Positions 1-14,400 of a stretch of 64,000 bases of DNA are shown one piece after another; within the stretch, counting starts at the first letter, position 1; each line of letters starts with the position of its first letter. The notes below the pieces were generated by a model that searched no databases, had not been told where the DNA came from, and saw only the letters and a list, made by a program, of their open reading frames with translations. Made by a program: the position numbers and the translations under genes. This DNA is from Lingula anatina (Eukaryota; Brachiopoda; Lingulata; Lingulida; Lingulidae), in NCBI RefSeq assembly GCF_001039355.2, contig NW_019775713.1, forward strand, positions 482,471-546,470. Direction: 5' to 3'.

Positions 1-1615
1 TTTTTCTTTCATGTATGTCCGCCATATTTAGTCCCCAGGATTTGTAAAGCCTGGCTCAACTCGTTGTGAATGCGATCTAACAGATCCGTGGATCAAATAT
101 GGCCGATCCACTTGAATGCTTGTGGCGTAATCCCTGCGGGGAATCTATTAAGTATCTAATTGCCAATGAGCAGCAAGCTTTTAAATAGGTTCCATATTTG
201 ATGTGTTAGACCACTGTTCCGAATGCACTAGTAGACTAGTCATTTTCTTATTGATAACTGCAGATGGCCATTACGTATGTTTCACACGAGGCACAAATGT
301 TACAAGCCCATTTCCAATCCTAAGGGGGTTTGGTACATTAGGATTTTTTTCCTTATCTGCTAAGATAATGCACAAATAAATACTGTCATATTATATGATA
401 TAATACATTGGGATGAATTTGGTAGGTGGAGCTGATGACATAACAATAGCATTTTTGAATAAAAACTGTAAATCCACTTCAAACAGATCCTCCTCACCTG
501 AAAAGCTAGCTATCAAGTCATTTTAATGCTTAAATAATCCCAATAATAAGTACTACAAACTGGTGTCAGGGAATCCTCTTCAAAGGTTTACTTTTGATTA
601 AATTTATCAGCAAAGCAGTAAAATAATGCCTTTGTTTAGTGGGAAATCGTAATAAGGGGCTCACATCTCCTAAAAGAAATTAGAACCAACGACTGGTACG
701 AGATTGAAGTTCACACCCTCGTCATCATTCATGCCAATTTTCATAATAATAATAACTTCTTACTTAGTAAGATAGTTTCTCTGGAGATCCTTCACTATCT
801 CACACCAATTTACAAAACAGTAAAATTGCATGGCAACTAACACTTGACCCCTCCATGTGCAGATGCATGTGGGTTGGTGAATAAAGCAAGAAAAAATGGA
901 ATAAGTGCTCAGTGTTTATTACTTGTGAAACAATTTTCACAAGTATATTGGTCTGCTGTGGATGACAGTAGAAAAGTTTATTTTTACTGCGCTAATAATA
1001 AGACAAGTATGTCTCACGTAAAAGAAAAGGGAAAAGGCTACTTTGCCAAGTATAGGGTTTTAGATTGTGTCACAAACCCCCTGAAGAGCATTCTATAAAT
1101 GCTAATGACATCTCCACTGTAATACGCATTACAATGGGTGGAGACCCATACTTGAACCAAACAGTGACGTCAATCCCCAGGTGAGAACCCCTGCTCCTTC
1201 TGTCAACCTCTTGGAGCAATCAGAAAGTGCAAAAGATAACTGCAGATGACAGAAATAAGCATTTCATTCAATTTCAGCCCCCCCCCCCCCCAAAAAAAAA
1301 AGAGACATTCCTTGTTTGTTGTCAATCCAAGTTGTCAATCTTTCAAAAATGGACCAGCTAGTCCACTTAAATGCACATAAATGTGAAAAGGAACATATAG
1401 TCTCCGAGTGCTCTGACTAAATGAGAACACAGCTTTATTTATTCTCCACCATAAACAAAGCCTCTGGCCAAGATGTACAAACCATAACTTTTCTCTAAAA
1501 ATAGCTGCACTCAATCTTTAATGGCCTGCACTCTCTCCTACAGTGAAAAGCAACAGAGACTTCCAATGCCTACTGCCCTCTCTGACCCCTAGAATGCTGC
1601 TGATGTTGAGACATT

Positions 1616-1806
1616 ATGGCCCTTTTCGCAATCAGTTGATCCCTGGACTAACTAGACTGCAGTTCAAATATGGCGCTCACTTGACAATGGATTCCTGCCT
1701 CCCATGCGTGCTGCTCCAGCAGGGGCAGAGCAATTAAATGTCGGCACGCTTTCAGGTGGGTCGCGCCATATTTCATCTGTGGATGAATAAGTTGTGAATA
1801 TGGCCT
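1616..1806. mobile_element. Imperfect foldback (MITE-like)
   Basis: Arms: GGCCCTTTTCGCAATCAGTT...CAAATATGGCGC, and in inverted form GGCCATATTCACAACTTATT...GAAATATGGCGC. A similar one-sided sequence (GATCCGTGGATCAAATATGG) lies at about 84-104. Identity of the arms is moderate. Confidence 0.35.
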
Positions 1807-2662
1807 GTGATATTGGATGAAAAAAATAGGAAGATCAGAAGATATTAAACCTAACTGCAGACTGCACAAAACAAATGTGAAGTTCAGAAGTTAAAAACTG
1901 GAGACAGAGTCTTGAATATTCCATATCACTTATCTAAGGTTATTAAATTCCTTCTTCCTTTTATGATCTTTTTTGACAATTAATCAATTAACAAAGTCTC
2001 ATAAAGAAATGAAAAATGTGCCATTTAGTGCAATTTTTGTATGCATAATCTCTAAAATCAACTAATATATATGTAAATCAGATTAAAACTGCTGGTCACC
2101 CCACTATAAGCTTCAAAGCATCTCATAATGAACATCAACTGAAGATAATTTTGCTTACTCACTGTATAAAGAGATTTTCTAAAATTTAGAGCTTTGGTGC
2201 AAATTGATTACTACACATCGAAACAAATATCATAATAATTTCATATAAATTCCTTTTAAAATTCTCTTTGCATTCTCAAGCCACGTTTAGGCTTCCTAAA
2301 AACACTTATGAAGAATCAATATGTAAATTGCAGTGCAAACAATTGTTAAAACAATCACTGATATTTCAGGCCTGTTTCCGTCATAATCAATATTCATTAT
2401 TAATTAATCCTTCCTTCCTTTTTTACACTTGAATTCTATTAACCTTTCTTTAAAATTTCCAAAAACCCTTAAATTTGTTTTACTTGTAAAATAAAATTTC
2501 ATTTTGTTTGAGTGCAACACAATTAGTATGCAAAAGCAGTAAAATATATATATATGCCTTAAGCCACTTTTCAAAGCTTATAATACTTTCTAATATATTT
2601 CCCTTTGCCTGCGTCATTACTGACTTCCTTGTACCATACACAACTGCAAGCATGTCTCACCT

Positions 2663-2877
2663 GGCTCTATTCCCATAGATTTTAGATCGATCTATCCCCG
2701 CGGGGAGTCTCACTAGATTACTTTCAGATTATCCGACTTAAATGTCCGTCCCGCTTATTACAAGCCATAAGAGGGTAATTAACTTTCGTGTCTGCCCGGC
2801 TGACAGCTATTTAGCGTGAACCCCCAGGGAGTTAGGTCGATCTAAAGTAGGTCGATCTAATCTATGGAAATGGGTGA
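2663..2877 (-). mobile_element. Palindromic MITE family A, copy 1
   Basis: The reverse complement of the 36952 copy. Ends CTCTATTCCCATAGATTTTA and AGATCGATC/GGTCGATCT inverted motifs. It is flanked on both sides by ACCTG, a likely 5-bp target duplication. Non-coding. Confidence 0.8.
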
Positions 2878-3169
2878 CCTGACAGCAGAAATAGTACTTT
2901 TGTGAATCTCTGTTCTGTAGACCCCTTCCCCTCTATCATCCTCTAAACTAATATAAACAACGTATATAAATTAATAATACGAAAATGCAAGCCCACATGC
3001 ACATGCTTCTGTACGTGTGCACATGAGTCTACACGGAAATACGCATACACAATAATGTAATCAGACACATAAACACATATATTAGCTTGCACTACCCCCC
3101 CTACCCCAACCCCACTCCCAAAAACACACATACCCATGTACGTACACACACACGCACGCATGCATGCAG

Positions 3170-3170
<1 letters not shown>

Positions 3171-3213
<43 letters not shown>
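3171..3213 (+). repeat. (CA)n microsatellite
   Basis: 43 bp of uninterrupted CA. Creates spurious Cys/Val ORFs on the minus strand. Confidence 0.95.
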
Positions 3214-3214
<1 letters not shown>

Positions 3215-6200
3215 AAATTGGATTTGTGTACTGGAAGAAAAAAAAAGGTGATAAAGTGAAACTATTCCATTGCGATCGTGGATAATTCTCAGTGTTTAAG
3301 TTAACTTTCAATCATCAAGCACATCTTTGCTGTCATATTTCAGAGGAGGGGTCCAAACTGTTGTGTAAGAAATCACTCTTTTATGGAGAAGGTTCACAGT
3401 TAACTTTTTGAACTAGGGCAATGACCTAACAAATAACACACACACACTGATGTGGCCAGAGACAACCACTTCTCTGTAATTTAAGGCCAAATTAAGTAAA
3501 GCCAAGTAGAATGTGTGCTCATACTGACATTTAAAACTTGCAGGTTAATTTGACAATAAATGAGCACAGCCGCAGGTGCCAGCTATTTGTTGCATATGAA
3601 TAAACAGGTACAGACTTACACCATCGATAGAGAGCAAGAAATTTATCACTGACGCTTCTGTTGCTTTTCATCTTTTTTTCCCCTCCTTACAACTGATGTC
3701 AATTTCGAGTTTTAGATTTTGTGTAATTTAATGATGTGCGGGGTTTAATCTTCACTGTTGCTATTGTTCTATTTTCTTTTTTTTCTCTCTCTGTTCAACT
3801 GTATTCAATTTAAATTTTCAGATTTTGTTTTTCGATAAAGCATGGATTTTATCATTGCTGTTTTTATAGTTGGCTAGGGTTTTTTCTCTCACGGAGTCAA
3901 GTCTTCTTTGTTTTATATTTTGAATTATAAAGAAGTTAAACATAAGATTAATTCCATTTTTAATTTATAATATGCACTCTCACTTATTTCTGTCTTAACA
4001 ACTTATTTATACTTTAGAGTTACTAATGATTCTGCCATCTCACAACCATTACTAATCCAATAAAAAAAGATATCTGAAAAACTTTTGTCCTTCAAATACT
4101 ATTTTGTTCTCACAGCTTCCCCATTTGAAGACTTATGCGATGCTGTCAATCCAACAAAATAAACATAAACAACAAATAGGGTAAACAACTAATGGTCCCA
4201 AAATATCAGCAATGAACCATAGCACACTTTTCAGCCCAATTTTAACACTGATGTATGTAAAAGCCTCATCATGCTATGCCTAACAATGACGTAACATTAG
4301 GGTGCTGAGAGGTTACTGACGTATATCTTTAATCTAAAAGATAATAAACAACTAGTATAAATCAAAGAAGAACACATTTGTCGGAAAGCAACATGGTCTA
4401 GCTTTCCTCCTGGGGCAGTGAAAATTGCGTCTAAAAGACACAAGAGGAACCTTACTGCTACTATCGAGTTCAAAAATGTCAAACTTGAATCAACTCTCCC
4501 AACTGAATTATTCGCTCTCTCTTTTTAAACTGATATATATCATGGGCAACTTTCAGTAACAACAATAATTCATTCTCACCAATATAATAAATAAAATCCA
4601 GTTGTAAATCACATGTTAAGTCTGGGATTTTTTTCTCAACTTCTAACTGCCACATATATAATAGGCAGGAGTTAAATATCCACCTTGCTAGACTCGGGTA
4701 AAATAATGCATGGAAAATTGGAAAGGTGAAAAAAAAAACACTGACATTTTGTTGCAAACACAGTGCAACTCAAGTGCGTGTGCACTTACTAGGCTGAGGC
4801 CAAAATAAGACAATGAAGACAAAGGTTGTACAGAATTCAGAATACCTTCAAAGAGGTTATTTAGTATGAGTAAAAAATTGTTTGTGTAAGCCATAAGTCA
4901 AAACTGACCACACAACTGACCACATTCCTAAGAGGTAACACCTGTACTACACCTGTAGCTGCTGCAGGTGAAGGATGTTTAAAAATGGACATCTACATGC
5001 AACTACTGGTCTCCTGCGCTTTTTTAAAAATAAATGACCCATCTCATAACCTGTTTCCTCCTCTTTTGAAGCAAAATAAAAAATACATGTAGGCACAGAA
5101 TAGTAAAAATAAAACATGCAAGTAATGCAAGGCAATAATACTATAATTAACCAACACATTAATAAAACATCAGATTTCCAATGATGGATTCCCATTTAAA
5201 GAAAAAAGAAAGGAAATTTCTTCTGATGAATACCAGAACAAGTCCCAATAAGCAGATCACCCAAACCACAACAGGTCTCACTCATTTGGTTCTCTGTGTA
5301 TTATTGCTGAAAAACTAATGAAAAAAATCCCCAATCTCCCACTCTACCACAATGTCTCCCACATATAGATACCAAAATATATCTCATAATTGCTCTCTCC
5401 ATATCCAACCCGTATCCTTGGCCCACAAAATGAATATCTCAAAAAAAAAAAGTCAATATCAATATTCATATCCAAAACATTTCCTGCACCCACGCCTAAA
5501 TTTAAAAAGCATGATAACCAACTTATGGTATCAACGTTATTTACAGTGTATTGTGCATATTTATGATAATATAGTTGCAGTGACTTTGTTGACCGTCTCA
5601 TCCCCCCCCCCTCCCCCACACACACACACACGTCAATACCACCATATTGCTGAATCTCCCTTCTTTCCCACTTTCCCACAATTTCTTGTCCCCTCCCTTC
5701 TGTGGCCAGTATATGTTACAAACACATTTCTCAAGAGAATAGAAAGATCTCTTATTGACTTCTCAGGCTACATGTAATCATGTAGTGTGTGTGCATTCAT
5801 GTAGTTTATGTTATTTATCTGTAGTGCATATATAAGCTGCCTACTTATCCCCCTTTCCATTGGCACCCCCTCCAGGACCAAGCACTGTTCAAAACCTGAA
5901 TAGAATCATTTCCACATCTAAATAACTAAATAAATAATTTAATAATTTAATGGATCAATTGTATGAATGAATGAGTGGATGATTGGATACTAATAAATAA
6001 AATATTCTTGACTTAAATATGACCTGCAGCTTTACAACAACTTGGAAAATCCTTGCTGGAGCCTGAAGCATTGATTCTACATGTGGATGCAATATAATGA
6101 GGTGCGTAGGCGTACAGTAGACTAAGCTAGCTGCTTGACGCGGCCTGATCAATGACTGATTACAGCATCTGTGTGGGCTGCTACAGCACAGTGCCAGCCA

Positions 6201-7381
6201 ATAGTCCAAGGTTACAACAATAACATTTAGGAAGTAGGCCTACAATTCATGTTAAAGACACAGTGAGAATTAAAGTGACATTTGTCAGGAAAAAAAGGGT
6301 TTAAAAATTGGGTTTATAATGGTGGTGAGAGGTGATATGGAAAATTGCAGATTCATTGATCCTCTGGTTGAACTCTTTCTTACATCATTTTTTGTGGCTG
6401 TTGCTCTTTATAGAAGGTCAAAGATATAATCAGTAGGATGAACTGCTTAAATTAAATACATTTTTTTGTCAAAAAAGAGGTTTGCAGGGCTCTACTACAT
6501 TATGCTGAAACCATAGGGACTAATTTCATACTTCACTTACTGTTTATGCAAGAGTTGTGCAAAAATATACAGCAACTAAATGTGACTTTAAACTGTGATT
6601 TTTTTCCAATATGCAGCAAGTTGGTTATTCACTCTCCTACTGATATAATATGGCTAGGAAAACAAGATCAAGTCTATGTATATGCATTATAACAAAATCA
6701 CAATACAAATGAACTAGGTTATTACTTCTATTCTGAGCCATCCACAATATAAAAAAATTACTAGACACCTTCAAGCATGCGATTGGTTAATAATATGGGA
6801 ACTTTATATGATGCAGGACCGTGTATTCATTGCATTCACTATCCCCCTTTTTTAAAATCCTAACCAAATAATTATATATAATGCATTAATTTTATTCTGA
6901 TAATAGCTAGGAGTATTCAACATTTTCAAACTTCTTTCAGCACCAGTATTATATCTCTTAGGACTGCAGATGTACTGCCATGTTTTCAGAGGGTTCTATC
7001 CATGTTATTACACTACAGGGGTCTTAACTTCCTTTCACACATTCTTCTGTTTAAGCAGAAGTCCAGAGTCAAGCAAGCGATCTCTGTTTAGGTGGCTCTC
7101 TTCTGTAATTATTATTGCCAGGATATTTTAATATCGTTAAAATTTGCCAATCCCTCATAAGACACCAATAAAGTTCTATGGACAAAGCAACAACATTCAA
7201 TGTACAATGTTGACTTAAAAGTGTTTAAGCTTTTGGAGTACAGAGTGTTCCAAACTCATCTCATCTCAGGGCCACTACCCATTAAATTAAGAGAGCAAGA
7301 TTTTCAAACAGCCCTGACATTGTGTTAGTTGTGATATGTTTCAGTGAACACAATCTGTACAACCTGGCACATTCTCTTCAG

Positions 7382-7406
7382 CACACACACACACACACAC
7401 ACACAC
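7382..7406 (+). repeat. (CA)n microsatellite next to PsGEF PH exon
   Basis: Lies 10 bp downstream of the donor of the 7417-7550 exon. Confidence 0.95.
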
Positions 7407-7416
7407 CAGCTCCTAC

Positions 7417-7550
7417 CTTTCTAAACACCTCCAGTTGCTGGTCCAACAGGGTCTTCCACTCCTGTTTCTCACTGGCAGAGAGTGCTCTCATACATAGACT
7501 GTCTGGCTCACCCTGCTCCTCCTCCTGGAGCTTGAACACAAACTCTGCAT
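7417..7550 (-). CDS. PsGEF: PsGEF-like exon: PH domain C-terminal helix
   Basis: A 134-bp exon. FVFKLQEEE and [20 protein letters not shown] are the last PH strands and the C-terminal helix with its invariant Trp. The acceptor that keeps the frame is ..GTTACAG, 13 bp inside the first AG. It leaves in phase 0 at GTAGGA, so at least one more exon follows to the left. Confidence 0.78.
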
Positions 7551-8381
7551 CTGTAACATACAGCTGAAAGTAAGGGCTTGTCTATTGCCAAGTGAGCCTT
7601 ATACACCATGTAACTTCAAATAAACACATAAATTGTCTTTGAATACATATAAAGGCATCTTTTGGAATCCATGAGGTGTATTTCCCACAACCAATCAAAT
7701 CAAGTGTTTGTGATCAGCCGCTCCCCCCCCCCCCCCCCCCGACTCCCCTTAGGAACCAGGTCCACATAAGACAAAGTTCACTCCACTTACTGTTCTTCCT
7801 GTTATAGTCAATGTCAGTGACAGCCTTGAACAGAATGGGTTGTTCTACCACAATAAGACTTCCCTCTGGCTCAGGAACAGTTAACAGTAACAGGTCTGAG
7901 AACAACAAGGCATAAAGCTGAAATAATACAAATACAGGTAAGATTAGGTATGAAAGTTAAAAAAAAAAATATTTTAGACACTGAATTTTCATAGTTTCTC
8001 TAATAGGTGATTAATAAAAAAGGATGAGATAACAAAGAAAATAGGCCAAAAAACAAAAATTTGAAAATAATTAAATTCTCTGCTGTACCTGTATCCATTT
8101 TCTTCCCTCTACCTTCAGTAACTGCCCAGTGTGGATGAGATGTCTCTTTGGATCATACAACTGGAAGACCTGGAACATGTGTATAAATATAGTATAAAAG
8201 GATGGAGGGGAACGTGAGACCATTAATAATTTTACTTTAATATTCATTTTTCCTGTGATACTAAGTATAATATCCTTACACTGTATAAGAAGCTTTATAC
8301 TTATCTGGCATGTTTGCCTATGGTTTGGTGTCCTTTTTATGACCATCTTAGCATGCGCATATAGGGCATGTGTGCACACAC

Positions 8382-8420
<39 letters not shown>

Positions 8421-11400
8421 ACTCACTGGAACATTCTGAGCAAAGCACAGCCTATTCTGTATGTCCAGTACTTGCTGGTTTGTGATAAGGTTACTTCTGC
8501 TGCTGTTGGAAGAAGAATTGGGCGTGGAAGTAGCTGGCTGGTTGGAGGACTGAAGACTTGGTGCAGGAAGACTCCCACTGTAGATCCTGTTACAGCAACT
8601 CCTTAATCCTGAAAAAGCGCCACAATAAATAAAGCATTCTACAGAACACACACCCCTGCCAAGATAACTCAGTTCTTATTATTATCAATTTATCAATAAA
8701 CAGATTATGACTAAATAAACTCATCTCTGACCTCTCCTGGATATTTTACCAAAATCCGTTCATAACTTTGAGCTAGGTTGTTAACTAACAAACCAAGAGA
8801 GGCAAAAACTCCTTGATTGAGGTAATAATCAGCAAAATATAAGAGCCTCAAACTTTGATGAGACTGGGGAGCGCTTCTTGCAGAGAATAGTGCCAACAAA
8901 ATGCGTCAACAAAATCCTTCACCCCCCCACTCCCCAAGTCAGATATCATCATTTTTAAGGTAATATAAAAATCTAACTAAGTATAATAAAATAATTTAAC
9001 ATATACCATTTAGCATTTCACAGCTCAAATAAACATTGCTTTTCACATTTTTTCACTTAAAATTTTACTAATAGGGCATTTATTAATACCTTCCACTGTT
9101 TTCTGTAGCTGTGCCTGGTCATGGTGTTCTAGCGGTGTAAGACTAAGGATACTTTGAAGAAGTATCAGCAACTGCCGCAGGTGCTATAATTAACAAGAAC
9201 CAATCATAGATAGACCTCCAGATATAAAGAACAATCATGAACATGGGCATCTGCAGGGGGGGTCGATGGGGTCACTTGACCCCCCCCCCCTGGAATTTTG
9301 GCAGGCACGTTACTTGCGGGTACCCAGCCAATCATTATCTCCCTCTTCAATGACTTTGACCCCCCTGGAAAATTTTCTGTGGACAGCCATGATCATGAAG
9401 CCTTAATTGTCTAGTCTATAAACTACTTTCTGTAGAAATCCATTAGCATGATGCACCAAGAAACCAATGTTAAAGAAATTTTAGTTTAAATGACAATTAT
9501 ATATGAAATATCTGATTGATAATAATAATAAAAAGCAGAACTGACTTACCTCTGGTGGATAGTGAAGGAATGACAAGAGATCAGGACCATCAATACTTTC
9601 TATCTGCTGCTTCTGAAAAAAAAGTCAATCAATATTTAACTCATTTATAAGTTACTTGATTATATTCTGAGATAAATAAATAATCTTAACAGGTTCTGGC
9701 ATAATTTTTACAAAAAGACTTTGACTTCATAATTTTGCATTTACAGGTGCTTCCTCATCTCCAATAGGTGATGCAGAACATCGACTACTTTTGATATGCT
9801 TAAAGATGAGATATTCTGTGAAAGATAATAAATGTGTATAGAAAAAATATTCTTTTGAATCATTTTTCACATAATTGATCAAGTACCTGGATAAATTTGG
9901 CAAATTCTTGGTTTGCTGAAAGTTGTTTGAGCAACTGCACTGCATCAGGTAGACCTTTGCAGTAAGTTTCATAACTTTCACTTACAACTGAGATCTGAAA
10001 GGAAAAGAAAGTTTAATGTTGTAGGATTGTGATATTGCACTATGGTTCTTTCTTTTCACCCTGAGTATCAGAGGGAGCTGGGAACTCATCTACTTAATGT
10101 ATTCCCGTGCCTTTGATAGAAGAAATTGAGGTAAGTCCCCAGTGATGTCACAGTCCCAGGGTGACCTTTTGCATTATACAATAACTCAGAAATCAGAAAT
10201 GATAATTTCATTTTTCATCATTAAAAAATTCTGTCAAACAAAACTTCACCTTATCTAAACAAATTATTGTATCACTGCACTGAAATCACTCATATATTTT
10301 AAATAATAAAATATTTTCAAGAGAAAAGGCATCTTTAACAGAATAATTTACCTTATTGTGATAAATTGAGCCCACTGCATCTATGTACCCCTGGGTTTTA
10401 AACTGTTCCCCAGGGTAAGAGACCTGATGGCTGTGGAGCTGATTGACTAGGTATTGAGATATGGCAACAATCTAGAGAGAGAACAGTTGACAGCAAGGTT
10501 AGGAACTGGAAATTCATGTATTTGAAATAGCATCTGGCCACACACACATACAGAGAGAGAGCATATAACTATGGTGGTCTTTGACAGTAAATAAAGCCCA
10601 CATTCGTTTATTCATGCTCCATTTTTAAAAATAACACACTACATTCCTAAAGCAGACCAGTATTATTTAGCAAATAGTTTTACAAAACTATTTCTAGTCC
10701 ATTTAAAAAACGTGTGTAAGTTAGTGTATAAAAACAGTATGTCAAATTAAGTTACTTAGTTATAATAATGATTTAAAAAAATACACATTTTCTGGACTGT
10801 ACAATATAAGTAAACAACATACTTTTTCCACATTCTGGAACATAGTGGAATGCTGTAGTTGTGTCATGTTCTGATGGCGCAATGGTCGTGAGTAGCGCTG
10901 CACACCTGCATGCATGCTGTTCGTAAAAATTTCTTCACATGCAATAAGCTTCTGAATGGCCTGCTGGCGCTTTTGATCACTGGCGCTGAGATCCTGAAAG
11001 TAAGTAAATAAACGAATTTAATTTTATAATAAATAAACTAAAAATCTGACAAAAAGTGCTGATGGTGGTTTCAACCCAAATAAATTTATTTAATTATAAA
11101 AATTGAAAAGTAATTATTTGCTTGACAAGGACTAAATCCTTAAAAAACAAGGGAATAGAACCTTTCATTCTTTGTGCATTAAACTTGGTGAAAATTTATA
11201 GCTGTCTTAATTTGCTAAGAAAAAAATACTAGGAAGAAATGGCTCAGTGGGCTTACAACTAGTGTTTGGTCAGAAAACTGCTGCAGAAAAATTCTCACAT
11301 TTCTAATTTAAACCAAAAAGAAAACCACATCTGTAAGAAAAAGACTATTGATTATTCATAACTGCTGGACTGATTGCGGGTCTATTACCTGGAAAGCCTG

Positions 11401-14400
11401 AGATAACTGAGGTAAAGCCATGGTGGTGCCCTGGGAGTGGCGCTGAGGAGCAGACACATCTATAGCATTCTCTTTACACTGCTCTTCCTGAAACCCCAGG
11501 AAGTCATAATAAACTTTGAAACCTTGCTCAGTTTTAGTCTTGTTGTTACTGGGACCACTACTCCCATTCCTGAGTATCCCTCCTGGTTTTGCTTGATTAG
11601 TGTGGTCTGTCTCGTTGCTACCATTGTTCTTTAGTATCCCTCCTGGTTTTGTCTGGTTGGTTGTTTGGCCATTTTCTAACTCTGTGTGGTTCCAAGTCAC
11701 CCTTGGCTGTTCTTTGTTGGAAGGACCATTATTTGTAGGCTTGTGATTTTCTGTATAATTGCCCTGAATTTTGCGTGACATTCCCATTTCCTGTGATGGA
11801 GATTCATTGGGAGGCACAGGGAACTGGGATGGAACAGGTTTGTATTCCTGATGTTTTTTGTGCATTGGCACCTGTTCTTTGTTGGACGGAAATCCATGTA
11901 ATTCGTAAATCACTCCATATCCCTGTGGAATATTTGAGTTTTGAATGCCATGTTGGGAAGTTGTCTGCTGATGCTGTGGATGATTATGATGATTGTTTTG
12001 GGAATGTGAATGAGCTTTCTGCCACCCTTGTGGATCCTGATCATTATGAACACCTTGGGAAACAAGCTGCTGCTCATGCAGGGAATGTCGTTGAGATTTT
12101 TGTCGACCCTGTACATCCTGAGAATTCCTTTTGGAAGGAGACCTTTGGGAATTTGACCTACGTAATCCATCCCTTCGTACCTGAACATCTTTCTCGTTGG
12201 CTTCTCTCATGCTCACTCCTCTGATGACTTGCCTAGAAATCTGCCTACTCTCACCACTTGGCTTCTTACAGTCTGCCCCATCGATGACATTGTCCACAGA
12301 CAACTGTCTTTCAATTGGATCATCCTGCTCGGGAGACTGTCCATTCCTGTCCTTCCTCACACCAAACTTTCTCGGGGAACTGGTCAGTGTTGGGACTCTC
12401 CTCGGTCGCTGGACGTCCACTATGATTTGATTGCTGGAGTGCCTAGAATTTGGAATGATGACAGGTCAGTGGGGTTCTATAAGTAGAACTAGGTTCTAGA
12501 TTTTGGTACTGCCAGCTCGATCTTGATTTCATATATAAGCCACATCAGCAATACTGCCTCTAGCTGTAAAGCTAACACATGGAAAGGTAAAGTGAGCAAG
12601 TTAGCTATAGAGTGCCCTGATACTCAGAGCAACTGTACAGGACCACTTTCTGGATCATATAAATTAATCAATTATTCAATAAATAAATAAATAAGTAAAG
12701 ACAATCCCCACTTACCTGACCAACCTGACGACACTCTCTGCAGTGGACCTGGACACATTTTGACTGTTTATTTGCACTATGTAGTCACCTGTCCTTAAAC
12801 CTGATGACCATGCTTCAGAGGCTACAAATCAAATGTTGCATACTTTAATATAGCTTCAGCATTAACCAAACAACATATGGAGATAGAAAACTTTAACATT
12901 GTTATGCAGGCATTTACCTTAGTTTGTATTTATCAAAACAAAATAATAAAACTTTACAGTTTTACAGTTAACAAGAAGTGATCTATTTTAGGAAATTACT
13001 TGGAGATTTGTGTAAAATACATAAAAATGACATTAGATAGTTGTATAAAACATTAATGAATGCCTCATAATTAAAAGCACTATTTGACTGATCCCAAACC
13101 ATGTGAGAGCAGGATATTATGTGATAGCTGAAGATAATGCAGCTCTGTCATTGTTTTAGATGTGACAGTGGGTGAGACTGAGCACAATGCAACTTACATT
13201 GCTCTACTCTGCCAACTCTTACTGGACATGATCCAACCACTGTGAAGCCAAACCCTCTCTCACCACGCCTTAAACACACCTGATATTGAGAGGGAAATAA
13301 ATAAATAAATAAATAAATACTATTAAGATAATACAACACTTAACAGTGACAACAGATTACGGAAAACTGAAGTGAACAAATATGTAATACATTGAACTGA
13401 CGAATGAGGCATATCTAATGATATTGATATTACAGAAAATACAGAAATAATATAACAAACAGGACACAGCTTCTAGCAAATTTTTCATATGTAGCCCAAA
13501 ATGTAATCAATCAAATTATTTAACTAAATCTTCTATTGTTAAAACATCACTATATTGATAAGGTATAAAACCATAATTAATTAGCTGAAATAGCCTTTAA
13601 TAGCCTTCATCAGCTAATGAAGCCTCATTTGAATGTTTGTTGAGTAAATCACAAGTAGGGGTGCACAGTTCAATAGCTGATTTTGGAGGGGGAGGGGGGG
13701 GGCTAAGTTTCTGAGGTACCCCTTTCTCCCTCCAAAAATGTAAGTATGAAACCAAACCAAGTCATTTTTCTATCTCTGTGCTCTACATGTCAGGGCAAAG
13801 TTGTCCTTGACTACTAATTTATGTTTCATCTCTTCACTTGTCAAATTTTTTATCCTTTTGCACCCCCCTCCTCTACCCCCCATATCCCACCCTGACAACA
13901 AAATCCAGAGATGAGTTGATTAAAGTTTGCTACTTACTGTCAGTGACTCCATCCACAGCACATCTGAGTGCACTTTGGGTATGTGCTGATAGGCTGAAAG
14001 TAAAAATGGAAAAGTTTTTTATGATGCAACAAGAACAAATTATACCAATAATTAAATCATGTATGTTTTAGGAGGGCATTGGTCTTGAAAACTTGAAAAT
14101 TTTAAAAAACTGAAGTAGAAGTAATGTCACACTATGTATTGTGTTTCAATACTTTCAAAATAAAACCTCAAAATAATAACACACAGCATGAATCAAATTT
14201 ATGTACAAATAGGTGCTTACTCTGCTTGATACAAAAATGCAATTTTGCCATAAGCAAACCCTAAAGCCGGCACATGACTGAACATGCTTCAGGTACAATA
14301 TGGCCGTAAAGAAAGCATGCTTACGTCTGAACAGGTGAATCCCCAAGCTGCATGACTCATTCAACCTATTCTGTACGCTTTTAATTCAAATTACCGACAT

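Larger units (their letters stand above)
1..7416. other. Gene-poor stretch; should contain the 3' end of the PsGEF-like gene
   Basis: Apart from one MITE copy, one weak foldback, microsatellites and short AT-rich repeats, no exon could be supported on either strand. The next PsGEF exon (phase 0 entry) must lie here or beyond the window. Confidence 0.5.

Noticed and set aside
2943-3311. 122-codon minus-strand ORF rich in Val/Cys
   Set aside because: A translation of the (CA)n microsatellite and its surroundings.
5344-5777. Overlapping ORFs on both strands (111 and 141 codons)
   Set aside because: Composition is driven by poly-C and (CA)n tracts; no domain and no splice signals in support.
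8255-8651. ORFs with Ser-Leu or Arg-Glu repeats on both strands
   Set aside because: Read-through of the (GA)n microsatellite; only the 8427-8608 exon is supported.
11775-12224. 149-codon plus-strand ORF
   Set aside because: It is antisense to the PsGEF linker exon, whose minus-strand frame is open for the whole exon and in phase with conserved neighbours.
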